64,000 bases of DNA from Candidatus Binatia bacterium (GTDB taxonomy: Bacteria; Desulfobacterota; Binatia; HRBIN30), in contig JAKLJW010000001.1 of the NCBI GenBank assembly GCA_023150935.1, positions 186,001 to 250,000 of the forward strand, read 5' to 3'. The position numbers and the translations under genes are program-made. Numbering within the stretch: the stretch's first letter is position 1; the number at the start of each line of letters is the position of its first letter. Positions 54,401-63,084 of this stretch are shown in pieces. The notes below the pieces were generated by a model. That model did not search any database and had not been told where the DNA came from. It saw nothing but the letters and a program-made list of their open reading frames with translations.

Positions 54401-54919
54401 ATGTGCCGCTATTTCAGGACCGGACCGAGTCGTGCAGCGTCGATCGCCGTTCTGGTTGCGGCGGCGCTTGCGGCGGCAGCCGCGGTGCGTGCGGAGCCCG
54501 CCCCGCGGCTCACGCTGTTCTCTCCCGCCGAGGCGGAGCGGCTGCGGATTGATGACGCCGAGTGGCGGCCGCCACGTCGTTTGCGCGGAGTGCCCCCGGG
54601 GCCGCGGATCGACGTCAAGGCGCCGCAGGTTCGCACCGACACGGACGGGGCTTTGATCGAGACCAGGACCCCGGCCAGCCTCGTGATACGGTTCGAGCCC
54701 AATCCGGCCCCCGTGAACATGGGTTCGCTGGAGGTTACGGCGCGCAAGGGGATCTTCTCGAAGTCGCTAACCGATTTGCTGAAGCCCTATGTGAAGGGTA
54801 CGTCGCTGGCTGTCGACGCTGTGGAGATCCCGGCCGGTAAGTTCATCGTCGAGATCGCCGTTGCCGACGAGAACGGCGCGCAGACCGTCGAGACCTTTCG
54901 GCTACGCGTGGACGAGTGA
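54401..54919 (+). CDS. Periplasmic hypothetical protein in the T6SS operon
   Basis: 172 residues with a signal peptide (SIAVLVAAALAAAAAVRA). The mature part has an Ig-like beta pattern: IRFEPNPAPVNMGSLEVTARKG, then AGKFIVEIAVADENGAQTVETFRLRV. Comparable small proteins occur next to PAAR genes. No enzymatic residues are evident; it could bind carbohydrate or neutralise a cargo (immunity). The start follows GAGGAGGGG, 12 bp after the PAAR stop, so it is clearly co-transcribed. Confidence 0.65.
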   Translation: MCRYFRTGPSRAASIAVLVAAALAAAAAVRAEPAPRLTLFSPAEAERLRIDDAEWRPPRRLRGVPPGPRIDVKAPQVRTDTDGALIETRTPASLVIRFEPNPAPVNMGSLEVTARKGIFSKSLTDLLKPYVKGTSLAVDAVEIPAGKFIVEIAVADENGAQTVETFRLRVDE

Positions 54920-54921
54920 CC

Positions 54922-54959
54922 CGCTCGACGGCCCTTGACGATCGGGTGGGCGTCGAGCG
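54922..54959. terminator. Candidate bidirectional terminator
   Basis: A perfect 9-bp inverted repeat (CGCTCGACG at 54922, CGTCGAGCG at 54951) lies between the convergent stops of the periplasmic-protein gene and the OmpA-family gene. No T-run. Confidence 0.4.
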
Positions 54960-55002
54960 CGGATGGGGAAGGGTGGCGGATCGGAGCAGCCGTCCGGGTG
55001 CA

Positions 55003-55635
55003 CTAAGCCCCGAGGTTGGCGACCTGTACGCGGCGGTTCTTCTGACGACCTTCGTCCGTATCGTTGGAAGCGATCGGGTTCGTCTTGCCCACACCGACGG
55101 CCTGCAGCCGTTCGGGATCGATCTTGTGGGTCCCGGTCAGATAGTTCACTACGCTTTCAGCGCGACGCTGGGACAGTTTCAGGTTGTAGGCAGCGCTGCC
55201 AACGCCGTCGGTGTGCCCTTCGACGACGAAGCAGTATCCCTTGAGCTGGTCGGAGGAGAGCGCCTTGCCCAGTTCGTCCAACGTCTGTGTTGCCGCCGGG
55301 GTCAGGGCCGCGGAGTTGGTGGCGAACTCGACCTTCAATGCCGCCGCATTCGAGACTGGCTTGGCGGCGGCCCCGATCCCGCGGCTCCCTCCGGCCGCGG
55401 CGCGATACGGTTTGCACTGCGGTTTGCCGGCCGGTGCATTGGGGACCGCACCGATACCGCGCGTGCGGCGCCCGCCTTCCGTGCCGGCGGCATCGCCGGT
55501 CGGTTTCAGAACGTCGATCAGTTCCGCACTGGTCGGTTGATGGCCGGTCAGATCGCGCACTTCCTGAGCGGCGACTCCCAACGGGGCGACGCAGGCCAGC
55601 GAGACGAACGCCGCCAGAGACAGGATCGGTTTCAT
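55003..55635 (-). CDS. OmpA-family peptidoglycan-binding protein
   Basis: 210 residues. Signal peptide LAAFVSLACVAPLGVAA. A Gly/Arg-rich linker (~50-95), then a C-terminal OmpA domain (~98-210): VEFATNSAALTPAATQTLDELG, FVVEGHTDGVGSAAYNLKLSQRRAESV and DEGRQKNRRVQV. The Asp and Arg that hold the diaminopimelate side chain are present. It would anchor a partner to the wall. As TssL here lacks an OmpA domain, this protein is a candidate to supply wall anchoring to the T6SS, but that is inferred. Confidence 0.88.
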   Translation of the reverse strand: MKPILSLAAFVSLACVAPLGVAAQEVRDLTGHQPTSAELIDVLKPTGDAAGTEGGRRTRGIGAVPNAPAGKPQCKPYRAAAGGSRGIGAAAKPVSNAAALKVEFATNSAALTPAATQTLDELGKALSSDQLKGYCFVVEGHTDGVGSAAYNLKLSQRRAESVVNYLTGTHKIDPERLQAVGVGKTNPIASNDTDEGRQKNRRVQVANLGA

Positions 55636-55791
55636 GCAGGGCCCTCCCGTTGCCGCAGCCGGACCCGGGGTGGGTCGGGCTGATTGCCGAAACGTGACCG
55701 CACGATCTCTACATAAACCAATTCACCGGCGGGCGACAATGGAGGGCGTGGGGGCTGGCCCGATTTGCGCCGCGCCCCCGCGCCTTGCCGT

Positions 55792-57447
55792 TTACGGCGC
55801 TTTTGCGCTGAACTTGTCTGCCTGGTTCTTTCTGATTCCAGCGCCGGTGTACGTGCTGGTGAAGCAGACGCCCGAATCGCTGTTGATGAATTGTGCGGTG
55901 ATGCCGCCCGTGATGTTCAGGGGCATTGTCGGGTCGGGAGTGTTCGCACCCTTTGCCCTCACGGTGATCCGCGACTTGCTCGTCGTGCTGCCCTTACCGG
56001 TGATACGAGTTACCCCGTAGCTCGCCCCGGTCTTGTCCTTGAACCTGATACCGGTGGTTTGAGCGAGACTCCAGCAGGGCACGCCGCTGCAGAGCTGATC
56101 GCCGGCGACCGAGGCGGCGACGGCGAGACCGTCGCCGTCGTAGACGCACAGGGCGTAGGTTCGCGTCATGAAAGGAATGCCCAGCTCGGCCTGGGTCGTG
56201 GCCTGCCCGTTCGTCCACCGCCAGGTGATCGTGTCTTTGGTGTTATCGGTACTGTTCTTGATGTGCAGGGCCGACCGGAAAGCCGTGCGGCAGCCGGTGA
56301 ACGGCGTTGCCGGGCAGATGCCCACCACGGCAATGGCCGACGGCGATCCGGAGGCCACCCCGGTCGAGAACGGCGAACCGGCGACGGCACTGAGGGAGCC
56401 GTCGGGCGCGATGTCGAACACGCTCACCGAGCGGCCCGGGGAGCCGTGGGTGCCGCCGTTGGCGGCGAACAGGCGGTTAGTCCCCGGATCGATGGCGAGA
56501 CCGGCGGTGCCGTTGCCGCCGGCGGCGAAGGGCGAACCCGCCAGCGGCGTCAGCGCGCCGGTGCCGGCGTTAATACTGTACGCGGAGATATCGCTCGTCA
56601 GGTCGTTGGCCACGTAGAGAACGCTCAGCGTAGGGTGAACGAGGGCGTCGGTAGGGCTATCCCCCGCGGCAAAAGGCGAGCCGGCGATTCCGCTGAGAGT
56701 GCCGCCACCGCCGACCGTGTAGCCGCTGACCGTGTCGTCGGAGCCGTTGGCAACGTAAACGCGCGCGCCGTCCGCGGTCAGCGCGAGGCCGCGTACACCC
56801 GTGCCGGCGGCGAACGGAGAACCGGCCACCGGCGTCAGTGAACCGTCGAGGGCGATGCTGTACACGCCGACGCTGCCCGTGTGGGTCAGGAACAGGCGCG
56901 ACGCGACCGAATCGATGGCGGCATCGAGAGGGGCCGTTGCGACCGAGAAGGGTGCCATGAGAACCATCGAGAGCGCGCCGTTGCTGGCGATGTCGTACAC
57001 GGAAACGTTGTTGGTGATCAGATCGGCCACGAACAGCCGGGTGCCGTCGGCACTGGCGGCGATGCCGTTAGGGCGCGTGCCTACCGTCGAAAAGGGCGAA
57101 CCGGGCACCGTGCTCAAACTGCCGTCGGCGTTGATGTCGAACGCGGCGATGCTGTTGGTTATCGAGTTGGTGGCATAGAGGCGCTGCCCGGCAGAAACCA
57201 CCGATGCGCCGCCGACGCTCGGACTGAAGCTCCCGCCGCCCCCGGTCAGAAACGGCGAGCCGGTAACGGCGGTGAGAGTCCCACCGGTCCCTACCACGAA
57301 CGCGCTAACCGAGTTGTCCGGCGAAGGCCGGTTATTATTGACGTAAACGAACTGCGCCGCGGCCATTGCGGGCACGACCAGGATCGACAACAGGCCGACG
57401 ACGGTACCGACTGCCACCGCTTGCACGTTCAGTCTTTGTTTGGTCAT
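55792..57447 (-). CDS. Secreted lactonase-fold beta-propeller protein
   Basis: 551 residues. Signal peptide (GLLSILVVPAMAAAQ). Residues ~30-365 form a seven-blade YVTN/6-phosphogluconolactonase-like propeller with a repeated blade unit ending in SPFAAGT/GSPFSTG (GTLTAVTGSPFLTGG, GSLSTVPGSPFSTVG, and five more). A separate Cys-containing C-terminal domain (~366-551; CRTAFRSALHIKNSTDNTKD, TGIRFKDKTGASYGVTRI) follows. The blade repeats are strong at DNA level too. Surface or extracellular binding protein is the likely role. The second half of its frame ends at 55792, beside the OmpA gene. Confidence 0.78.
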   Translation of the reverse strand: MTKQRLNVQAVAVGTVVGLLSILVVPAMAAAQFVYVNNNRPSPDNSVSAFVVGTGGTLTAVTGSPFLTGGGGSFSPSVGGASVVSAGQRLYATNSITNSIAAFDINADGSLSTVPGSPFSTVGTRPNGIAASADGTRLFVADLITNNVSVYDIASNGALSMVLMAPFSVATAPLDAAIDSVASRLFLTHTGSVGVYSIALDGSLTPVAGSPFAAGTGVRGLALTADGARVYVANGSDDTVSGYTVGGGGTLSGIAGSPFAAGDSPTDALVHPTLSVLYVANDLTSDISAYSINAGTGALTPLAGSPFAAGGNGTAGLAIDPGTNRLFAANGGTHGSPGRSVSVFDIAPDGSLSAVAGSPFSTGVASGSPSAIAVVGICPATPFTGCRTAFRSALHIKNSTDNTKDTITWRWTNGQATTQAELGIPFMTRTYALCVYDGDGLAVAASVAGDQLCSGVPCWSLAQTTGIRFKDKTGASYGVTRITGKGSTTSKSRITVRAKGANTPDPTMPLNITGGITAQFINSDSGVCFTSTYTGAGIRKNQADKFSAKAP

Positions 57448-57765
57448 ACGTCCTCCCCCTGTGCGCCATGGCGCGTTCGAGCGCGTTTGGGAAACGAGTT
57501 CAGCATTCTCACGAGCCTGTTATTCCCATCTTCGAGTCGAGTGTCAAATCAATATCGTGGCAGAGGCCATGGCGGAGGCCCGGGTCATGAGGCTTCAAGC
57601 TACGGTCTCTCGTTCCGCGAATCGCTTCGGCGACCGACCCTGAAGGTGTCTTCGCAATTCGCGGGTGTCTTATCGGCCGGCTCCAGGGGGCGTGAGTTCG
57701 AGTCCCTCGCTCGCCTGTCTCCCGGTCACTGGTCGGGGCGTCGCGACCAGACGCGACCCTCCCTT
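57448..57765. other. 318-bp intergenic region, nothing assignable
   Basis: Upstream region of the beta-propeller gene. An AGGGGGAGG ribosome site for that gene lies at its left edge (minus strand). I found no gene, and a tRNA T-arm-like string near 57694 does not fold. Confidence 0.5.
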
Positions 57766-58977
57766 CTAACGACGTTGCGCCCCCCCGTTCTGTGGGCATC
57801 CTTCCAGCGCGTTGTTTACGGCGGCGATAACGAATGCGATGTCGACCGGCTCACCGGCCGGAACGCCCTGTTCGCAGGCGGACAGGTCGAGTTCGCCGAG
57901 GACTATGTTCACCAGAGTGAGCAGATCGTCGACGGTCACGCTGTCGTCGCCGTTGCAGTTGCCGGCGCAGGGGGTGGCGAGGTCGATGTCCGCAGCCGCG
58001 TTCTGTGCGCCGACAAACTCGCCAAGATCGCTGCACCCGCCCACCGGCGCGCTGGCGGGAACTGCCCGGTCGTCGTCGATGCACGGCCGAGCTTCGTTGT
58101 TCTCCGGGTCTCGCGGCCCGGTGTAGCGATAGAACTCGTAGCGCCGGATGACCGAGTGCTTGCCCTGGTCGAGTGGGTCCTCGTTGACCTCGGCGTCTTC
58201 CTGTTCGCCTTCGGCGTTGCCCGGCTTGGACTGAATGAGCTTCCACTCCGTTTCGATTTCGGTCTGGTCCGGCACGATGCCGCCGGCGGCACCGAGCAGC
58301 AGCCTTACGAGGTCCTGAGGTTGGAGATCGAGTTCGCTTTCGATCTTGAAGACCTTCATCCACTGCGGCTCGCCATACTGGGCGTGATTCTCTTCTTCGA
58401 TGGGTTCGACTTCGGCACGCACATTGACGCCACCGGCGCCGGGGATCACGTTCCAGACGGGCACGGGAAGATTCACGGTTCGGGGGACAACGTCGAAAAG
58501 CGACTGCGGATCGCCGGGATCCGCGGCGACGAGCCAGCGGTAGGTAGTGCGCGTCGGTGTGGCCCGCAGGCTCACGCCGTAGTGTTCGCAACCGCTGCTC
58601 TGGTAGTTTCCCACCGGTCCGTTCGCGTAGCAGTCGTGCCCGTTCGGCGAGATGTTGGCCGGGGCGACTGGCGTCGCTTCCCACTGGCTGCCGTTCCAGC
58701 GCCGGTAGCGGACGACGACGCGCGGGTGGGCCGGGTCGTCGGCGATGTCGATCACCTCCGGGCTACCGTACCGTATGTAGGAACCGCCGAATGTGTAGGA
58801 CACATCGCTGCTGTCGATGTCCTCCAGTTCGATCTCGAACCCGTGGCACGGGGTGGGGGTGTCGTTGACGACGTCGAAGTTGCTCAGCGTGCCGAACGCG
58901 GTCGCGGAGCTGTCGCCCGGAAGGGCGGGGAGCGACGCGGCACAGACGAGGAGAACCGCTGCCGATAGTCGTATCAT
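57766..58977 (-). CDS. Secreted protein with C-terminal dockerin-like domain
   Basis: 403 residues from ATG 58977 (good AAGGAGA site). Signal peptide RLSAAVLLVCAASLPALPG. A large unassigned N-terminal domain (~25-310) contains DTPTPCHGFEIELEDIDSSDV and Trp/Tyr-rich segments. The C-terminal ~60 residues are dockerin-like: CAGNCNGDDSVTVDDLLTLV and GEPVDIAFVIAAVNNALEGC, closely matching the dockerin segment at 27198-27983. The N-terminal domain is not recognised. Confidence 0.72.
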   Translation of the reverse strand: MIRLSAAVLLVCAASLPALPGDSSATAFGTLSNFDVVNDTPTPCHGFEIELEDIDSSDVSYTFGGSYIRYGSPEVIDIADDPAHPRVVVRYRRWNGSQWEATPVAPANISPNGHDCYANGPVGNYQSSGCEHYGVSLRATPTRTTYRWLVAADPGDPQSLFDVVPRTVNLPVPVWNVIPGAGGVNVRAEVEPIEEENHAQYGEPQWMKVFKIESELDLQPQDLVRLLLGAAGGIVPDQTEIETEWKLIQSKPGNAEGEQEDAEVNEDPLDQGKHSVIRRYEFYRYTGPRDPENNEARPCIDDDRAVPASAPVGGCSDLGEFVGAQNAAADIDLATPCAGNCNGDDSVTVDDLLTLVNIVLGELDLSACEQGVPAGEPVDIAFVIAAVNNALEGCPQNGGAQRR

Positions 58978-59169
58978 GAGATGTCTCCTTGGAGCGAAAT
59001 ACGCTGCCATGCCGGCTCCCCGGGCGCAAGCGCATCCGAGTCAGCCCCGGGCTAAGTACTCGTCGGCATAAGTATGTCGACGTATCCGCAGCCGCTCACA
59101 CTTCGACAAGCTCACCCCTCGACAGGCCTGGCGCGGGCTGACGCCCGCAACCCAAAGCGAACAACCAGC

Positions 59170-59284
59170 CCGTTCGCCCCGAGTAGGAGCCCTTCCCCTG
59201 GGCTCCGTATCGAGGGGCGCGCCCGTGCCGAGCCTGTCCCTCGATACGCTGCCTGAGAAGACGGCGGCTACTCGGGACGAACGG
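59170..59284. repeat. Inverted pair of dispersed CCGTTCG...GTATCGAGG repeats
   Basis: Two copies in opposite orientation: 59170-59216 (CCGTTCGCCCCGAGTAG...GTATCGAGGG) and 59238-59284 (its reverse complement, diverged in the middle). Each has an internal hairpin; in the first, GGAGCCC/GGGCTCC is perfect. This resembles a repeat widely scattered in bacterial genomes (CTTCGACAAGCTC / CGTTCGTCCTGAGTA), and CTTCGACAAGCTC itself occurs at 59101. The rest of 58978-59570 has no confident gene; a 47-codon frame at 59396-59539 is doubtful. Confidence 0.7.
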
Positions 59285-59489
59285 CGGGGCACTGCCGTTC
59301 CATGGCCTGAAGATTTCTTCGCGCCGTGCGCGCAAACACGGAATTCGTGAAACAGGGTGAGCGGGTCGCATCATATAGAATACGTTGGCGAATTCATGAA
59401 CCAGAGTACCGAGGCTCGCGGTCAACGTGGTGCCATGGAATTCGAAACAACCCCGTACGAGCGGGACTCGCGACCACAGTTGTACTCCC

Positions 59490-59516
59490 GACCGGCACGC
59501 CGGTCCCCCGCCGGGG
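59490..59516 (+). promoter_or_regulatory. Tandem hairpins in the leader of the MetE-like operon
   Basis: GACCGG-CACG-CCGGTC (59490-59505) is a perfect 6-bp stem with a tetraloop, followed at once by CCCCG-CC-GGGG. It lies 55 bp before the MetE-like start. It could be a leader terminator or attenuator; no SAM, SAH or cobalamin riboswitch consensus was seen by eye. Confidence 0.3.
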
Positions 59517-59570
59517 AGACCAAACTTGCCGCTCCGTAACGTGCGGAGTATGCTCCGTCGACTCGGACCG

Positions 59571-60557
59571 ATGGAGTTCATCGTTCACAATCACGGCAGC
59601 TATCCGCGCGTCGGCGACAAGCCCGGACAGCAGCGCCTGCGCCGCGCCGTTGCCGCGCACGAACGCGGCGAGCTCGACGATGCCGGCCTCGCCGCGGTGG
59701 AACGCGCCTGTATCGACGAAGTCCTGCATGAACAAGAGGCGGCCGGCGTCGATGTCGTTACGGACGGCCAGCTTCGCTGGGCCGATCCGGTATCGCACTT
59801 CATGGGGACGTTGGAGGGTGTGCGCCTCGACGGTCTGCTGCGGTTCTTCGATACCAATTGCTACTTCCGGCAACCGGTGGTCGTCGGGCCGGTGCGCGCG
59901 CGTGGCGCCGTGCTCGCCGGCGACTTCGTGCGGGCGCGCATGGCCGCGGCGCGGACGGTTAAGCCGGTACTTACCGGGCCTTACACCCTGGCACGGTTGG
60001 CCGTGCGCGAGGGCAGCGTGTACGCCAGCGTCGGCGCGCTGGCGCTGGCCCTGAGCGAAGCCCTGGTAACGGAGGTGGCCGCCCTGGCTGCCGCCGGCGC
60101 GACCGTTATCCAGATCGACGAGCCGGCCATCCTCGCGCACCCGGAGGACATCCGTCTCCTGCGCGAAGTGTGCGAGCCGCTGTGGGCCGCGCGCGGGGCG
60201 GCCGAGTTGGTGCTGGCAACCTATTTCGGCGACGCCGAGCCGCTGTATGCGCAGTTGAATTCCATCCCGGCCGACATCCTGGCGCTCGATCTTGCGTACG
60301 CGCCGGGCCTCGTCGAGGTCATTGCCGCCACCGGTGCGAGCAAGGAGATCGCGGCCGGGCTCGTCGACGCTCGCAGCACGCGCCTCGAGGACGCCGCCGC
60401 GGTGGCGGAGCGGGCGGCTCGTCTCCTGCGCCGCTATGTGCTCGACCGGCTGTACCTCATACCGTCTTGCGGTCTCGAGTACCTGCCCCGGGCGTACGCG
60501 CGGGCTAAGCTGGCGACCCTGGCTGACGCACGGGCGCAGCTTGCGAGGTCCGTGTGA
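59571..60557 (+). CDS. MetE-like protein, first of a split pair (lacks zinc ligands)
   Basis: 328 residues from ATG 59571 (ATG 59550 also possible). UROD/MetE-type TIM barrel: VHNHGSYPRVGDKPGQQRLRR at the start, GVDVVTDGQLRWADPVSHFMG, TGPYTLARLAVRE, IQIDEPAIL and IPSCGLEYLPRAYA. The strand that carries the His-x-Cys zinc ligands in catalytic MetE domains here reads LATYFGDAEPL, as in the non-catalytic N-terminal domain of full-length MetE. So it probably supplies a substrate-binding or structural role with the next gene, overlapped by 4 bp. Confidence 0.75.
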   Translation: MEFIVHNHGSYPRVGDKPGQQRLRRAVAAHERGELDDAGLAAVERACIDEVLHEQEAAGVDVVTDGQLRWADPVSHFMGTLEGVRLDGLLRFFDTNCYFRQPVVVGPVRARGAVLAGDFVRARMAAARTVKPVLTGPYTLARLAVREGSVYASVGALALALSEALVTEVAALAAAGATVIQIDEPAILAHPEDIRLLREVCEPLWAARGAAELVLATYFGDAEPLYAQLNSIPADILALDLAYAPGLVEVIAATGASKEIAAGLVDARSTRLEDAAAVAERAARLLRRYVLDRLYLIPSCGLEYLPRAYARAKLATLADARAQLARSV

Positions 60558-61588
60558 ATCGAGCGGTACTGGCCGATCTCGGCGTGCAGTTGCCGTTGTT
60601 GCCGGTGAGCCTGGTTGGCAGTCTGCCCAGGCCGCCCGAGCTTATCGCGGCGCGGGCGCGGTTCGCACGCGGCAATCTCTCCCAACGGGAGGTCGACGAC
60701 CTGGCGGAGGAGGCGATCGTCTGGTGGCTGCGGCGTCAGGAGGAGGCGGGGCTCGATGTGCTCGTCGACGGCGAGGTTTACCGTGGCGACATGGTCGCCT
60801 ACTTCGCCGACGCGCTCGACGGCATGGAGCTCGCCGGTCTGGTGCGTTCTTACGGCAACCGCTACTACCGCAAGCCGGTCATCCGCGGCCCGGTCCGCTG
60901 GGAGCAGCCGATTACGGTGGGGTGGTGGCGGTTCGCGCAGGGCCGTACGCGGCGGCCGGTCAAGGCGATCGTCACCGGACCGTACACGATGATGGACTGG
61001 TCTTTCGACGAGCACTACCCCGACCGCCGCTCGGCGTGCTTTGCCCTGGCCCAGGAGCTGCACAAGGAAGTCGAAGCGCTGGCCGCCGCCGGCGCGCGCA
61101 TCGTTCAGATCGACGAACCGGCGCTCTCCGTGCGGCCGTCCGAGCTGCCGTGGATCGTCGAGGCACTGCACCGGTTGACCGATGGCATCCGCGCGTACTG
61201 GATCCTGCACGCCTGCTACGGCGCCTTCGAGACGGTCTACCCCGGCATGCTCGACCTTCCGGTGCACAATCTCGATCTGGCCATATCGCAGAGCGCCACC
61301 GATTGGATTGACATCTTTCGCCGGGATCGATTTACGAAGGACCTTTCGGTCGGAGTGGTGGACGTGCACTCGCGGGTGGCGGAAGCGGCGGACGTGGTGA
61401 GCCGGCGTCTCGATCGCGCCCTCGATCTGGTGCCCGCCGAGGCGCTGTGGGTGACGCCGGATTGCGGGCTGAAGACGCGGTTGGCCGACGAAGCCGTCGC
61501 GAAGATCGCGAGCATGGTGGCCGGTGCGCGGCAGGTGCGCGAGAAGCTGACCGGCTCGGGTGCGGCTTCCGGGGCGAGAGCGGGGTAA
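60554..61588 (+). CDS. MetE-like methyltransferase catalytic domain protein
   Basis: 344 residues, GTG start inside the previous stop (GTGA). Matches the C-terminal catalytic domain of cobalamin-independent methionine synthase: SLVGSLPRPPEL at the start, TGPYTMMDWSF, IVQIDEPAL, zinc-ligand segment ILHACYGAFE (His-x-Cys), VDVHSRVAEAADVV and the final ligand Cys in VTPDCGLKTR. Without the long MetE N-terminus it resembles the short MetE-core proteins, which may accept methyl groups from a corrinoid protein. Methyl donor not determinable here. Confidence 0.85.
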   Translation: MNRAVLADLGVQLPLLPVSLVGSLPRPPELIAARARFARGNLSQREVDDLAEEAIVWWLRRQEEAGLDVLVDGEVYRGDMVAYFADALDGMELAGLVRSYGNRYYRKPVIRGPVRWEQPITVGWWRFAQGRTRRPVKAIVTGPYTMMDWSFDEHYPDRRSACFALAQELHKEVEALAAAGARIVQIDEPALSVRPSELPWIVEALHRLTDGIRAYWILHACYGAFETVYPGMLDLPVHNLDLAISQSATDWIDIFRRDRFTKDLSVGVVDVHSRVAEAADVVSRRLDRALDLVPAEALWVTPDCGLKTRLADEAVAKIASMVAGARQVREKLTGSGAASGARAG

Positions 61589-61674
61589 TCCGCGATGGAG
61601 TTGTCGGGTCGCCACTGGCGTCCGGCTTGCGGAGGGCAGGCGCCGCCGGATGACGGCGGCGGTGCGGGAGGATC

Positions 61675-63084
61675 ATGGGGAACGAAGCGAAGACGTACGA
61701 CGCGATAATCGTCGGGGCCGGAACCTCGGGCTCCTGCGTGGCGAGCGCGTTGAGCGCGGCCGGGTTGCGCTGCCTCATCCTCGAGGCCGGCAAGCGATTT
61801 GCGCGGGACACCTATCCGCGCGCCGAACTCGACGCCAACTCGCAGCTCTACTGGGGCGGCGGGATCGAACTCAACACGGACGCGGACATCGGTTTTTTGC
61901 GTGCCCGTGTCGTCGGCGGCGGGTCGATCGTAAACCAGGCGCTGATGGATCGTTTCGACGACGTTGCCCTGGATTCGTGGCGGCAGCGCTCCGGCGTGCC
62001 GTTCTTTACCGGCGAGGCGATGGCTCCGTGGTACGACAAGGCCGAGAGCGAACTCTGCCTGCAGTACATCCCGACCGAGTACCGCAACCGCAACGCCCAG
62101 ATTTTCGCCGAAGGTTTTGCCGCCAATGGGTACGTCTGCGCACCGCTGCGGCGGGCGCAGCGCGACTGCCGTTTTCAAGACGGCAACGACTGCATCGTGT
62201 GCCTCTCCGGATGCCCGATCGACAGCAAGCAGAGCATGCCGGTGACCGTGCTGCGCCGGGCGCTCGAGGCGGGCGCGGAGTTGCGCGCCGAGACCGAGGT
62301 GCTGCAGGTCGCCGAGGTCGACGGCGGCGTGACGGTCACGGCGCGTTCCGCCGGCAACGGCGAGGAGACCTATCGAGCCGGTGCCCTGGTGCTTGCCGGG
62401 GGTGCCATCGGGACTTCGAGCCTGTTGCTGCGATCGGGCTTTGCGGCGCGTTTGCCGCTGCTCGGCCGGAACTTCTACTCGCATCCCCAGTATATGCACC
62501 TGGCCGTCTACGACGATCCGGTGGACGCGCACAAAGGTCCGATGCAGTCGCTCAAGTCGGCGGACCCGAATTTCCGCCGTTACGGGTTCAAGCTCGAGAA
62601 TGTCTACGCCCCGCCGGTCGCCATCGCCATGCTGTTGCCCGGATTCGGACACGCGCACCTCGAGCGGATGCGCCGGTTGCGGCAGTTCGCGTGCATAGAA
62701 GTCTCGGTGCGCGATCAGAATCCGGGCCAGGTCCGCGTCGACGGGCGCGGACAGACTGTTCTGGAGAAGCAACTCGACGGCGAAGACCGGGCCAGGCGCG
62801 ACCGCGGCTTTGCCGCGGTACGCAACATCTTCCTGGCCACCGGGGCGCGCGAGATCGTCGAGGGCAGCTTCGGGATCAGTTTGCACCTGATGGGCGGGTG
62901 CAACATGGGGACCGACCCGGGGACCTCGGTGGTGTCCCCCGAGTTCAAGCTGCATGGCTGCAAGCGCATCTACGCCACCGACGGGAGCATTTTTCCGGAC
63001 GCCCCGGGTATCAACCCGGCGCTGACGATCATGGCTCTGTCGTGGCGGGCGGGCGAACAGATCGTAAAGGACTTGCGTGCATGA
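61675..63084 (+). CDS. GMC-family FAD oxidoreductase
   Basis: 469 residues. FAD-binding motif AIIVGAGTSGSCVASAL near residue 10, LILEAGKRF, ARVVGGGSIVNQALMDR, LAGGAIGTSSLLLRSG, and the C-terminal LHLMGGCNMGTDPGTSVV plus YATDGSIFPDAPGINPALTIMAL that close GMC proteins. A CxxC-containing insert (CIVCLSGCP) near 180 is typical of the cholesterol-oxidase/long-chain-alcohol subgroup, as is HPQYM. It overlaps the next gene by 4 bp (ATGA at 63081). Substrate is probably an alcohol or sterol-like compound, feeding the aldehyde dehydrogenase downstream. Confidence 0.88.
   Translation: MGNEAKTYDAIIVGAGTSGSCVASALSAAGLRCLILEAGKRFARDTYPRAELDANSQLYWGGGIELNTDADIGFLRARVVGGGSIVNQALMDRFDDVALDSWRQRSGVPFFTGEAMAPWYDKAESELCLQYIPTEYRNRNAQIFAEGFAANGYVCAPLRRAQRDCRFQDGNDCIVCLSGCPIDSKQSMPVTVLRRALEAGAELRAETEVLQVAEVDGGVTVTARSAGNGEETYRAGALVLAGGAIGTSSLLLRSGFAARLPLLGRNFYSHPQYMHLAVYDDPVDAHKGPMQSLKSADPNFRRYGFKLENVYAPPVAIAMLLPGFGHAHLERMRRLRQFACIEVSVRDQNPGQVRVDGRGQTVLEKQLDGEDRARRDRGFAAVRNIFLATGAREIVEGSFGISLHLMGGCNMGTDPGTSVVSPEFKLHGCKRIYATDGSIFPDAPGINPALTIMALSWRAGEQIVKDLRA

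Noticed and set aside
57680-57725. tRNA T-arm-like string GAGTTCGAGTCCCTCGC
   Set aside because: T-stem has two mismatches and no acceptor, D or anticodon stem could be found around it.
59396-59539. 47-codon frame upstream of the MetE-like genes
   Set aside because: Composition is plausible but there is no ribosome site and it covers the hairpins; not enough to call.
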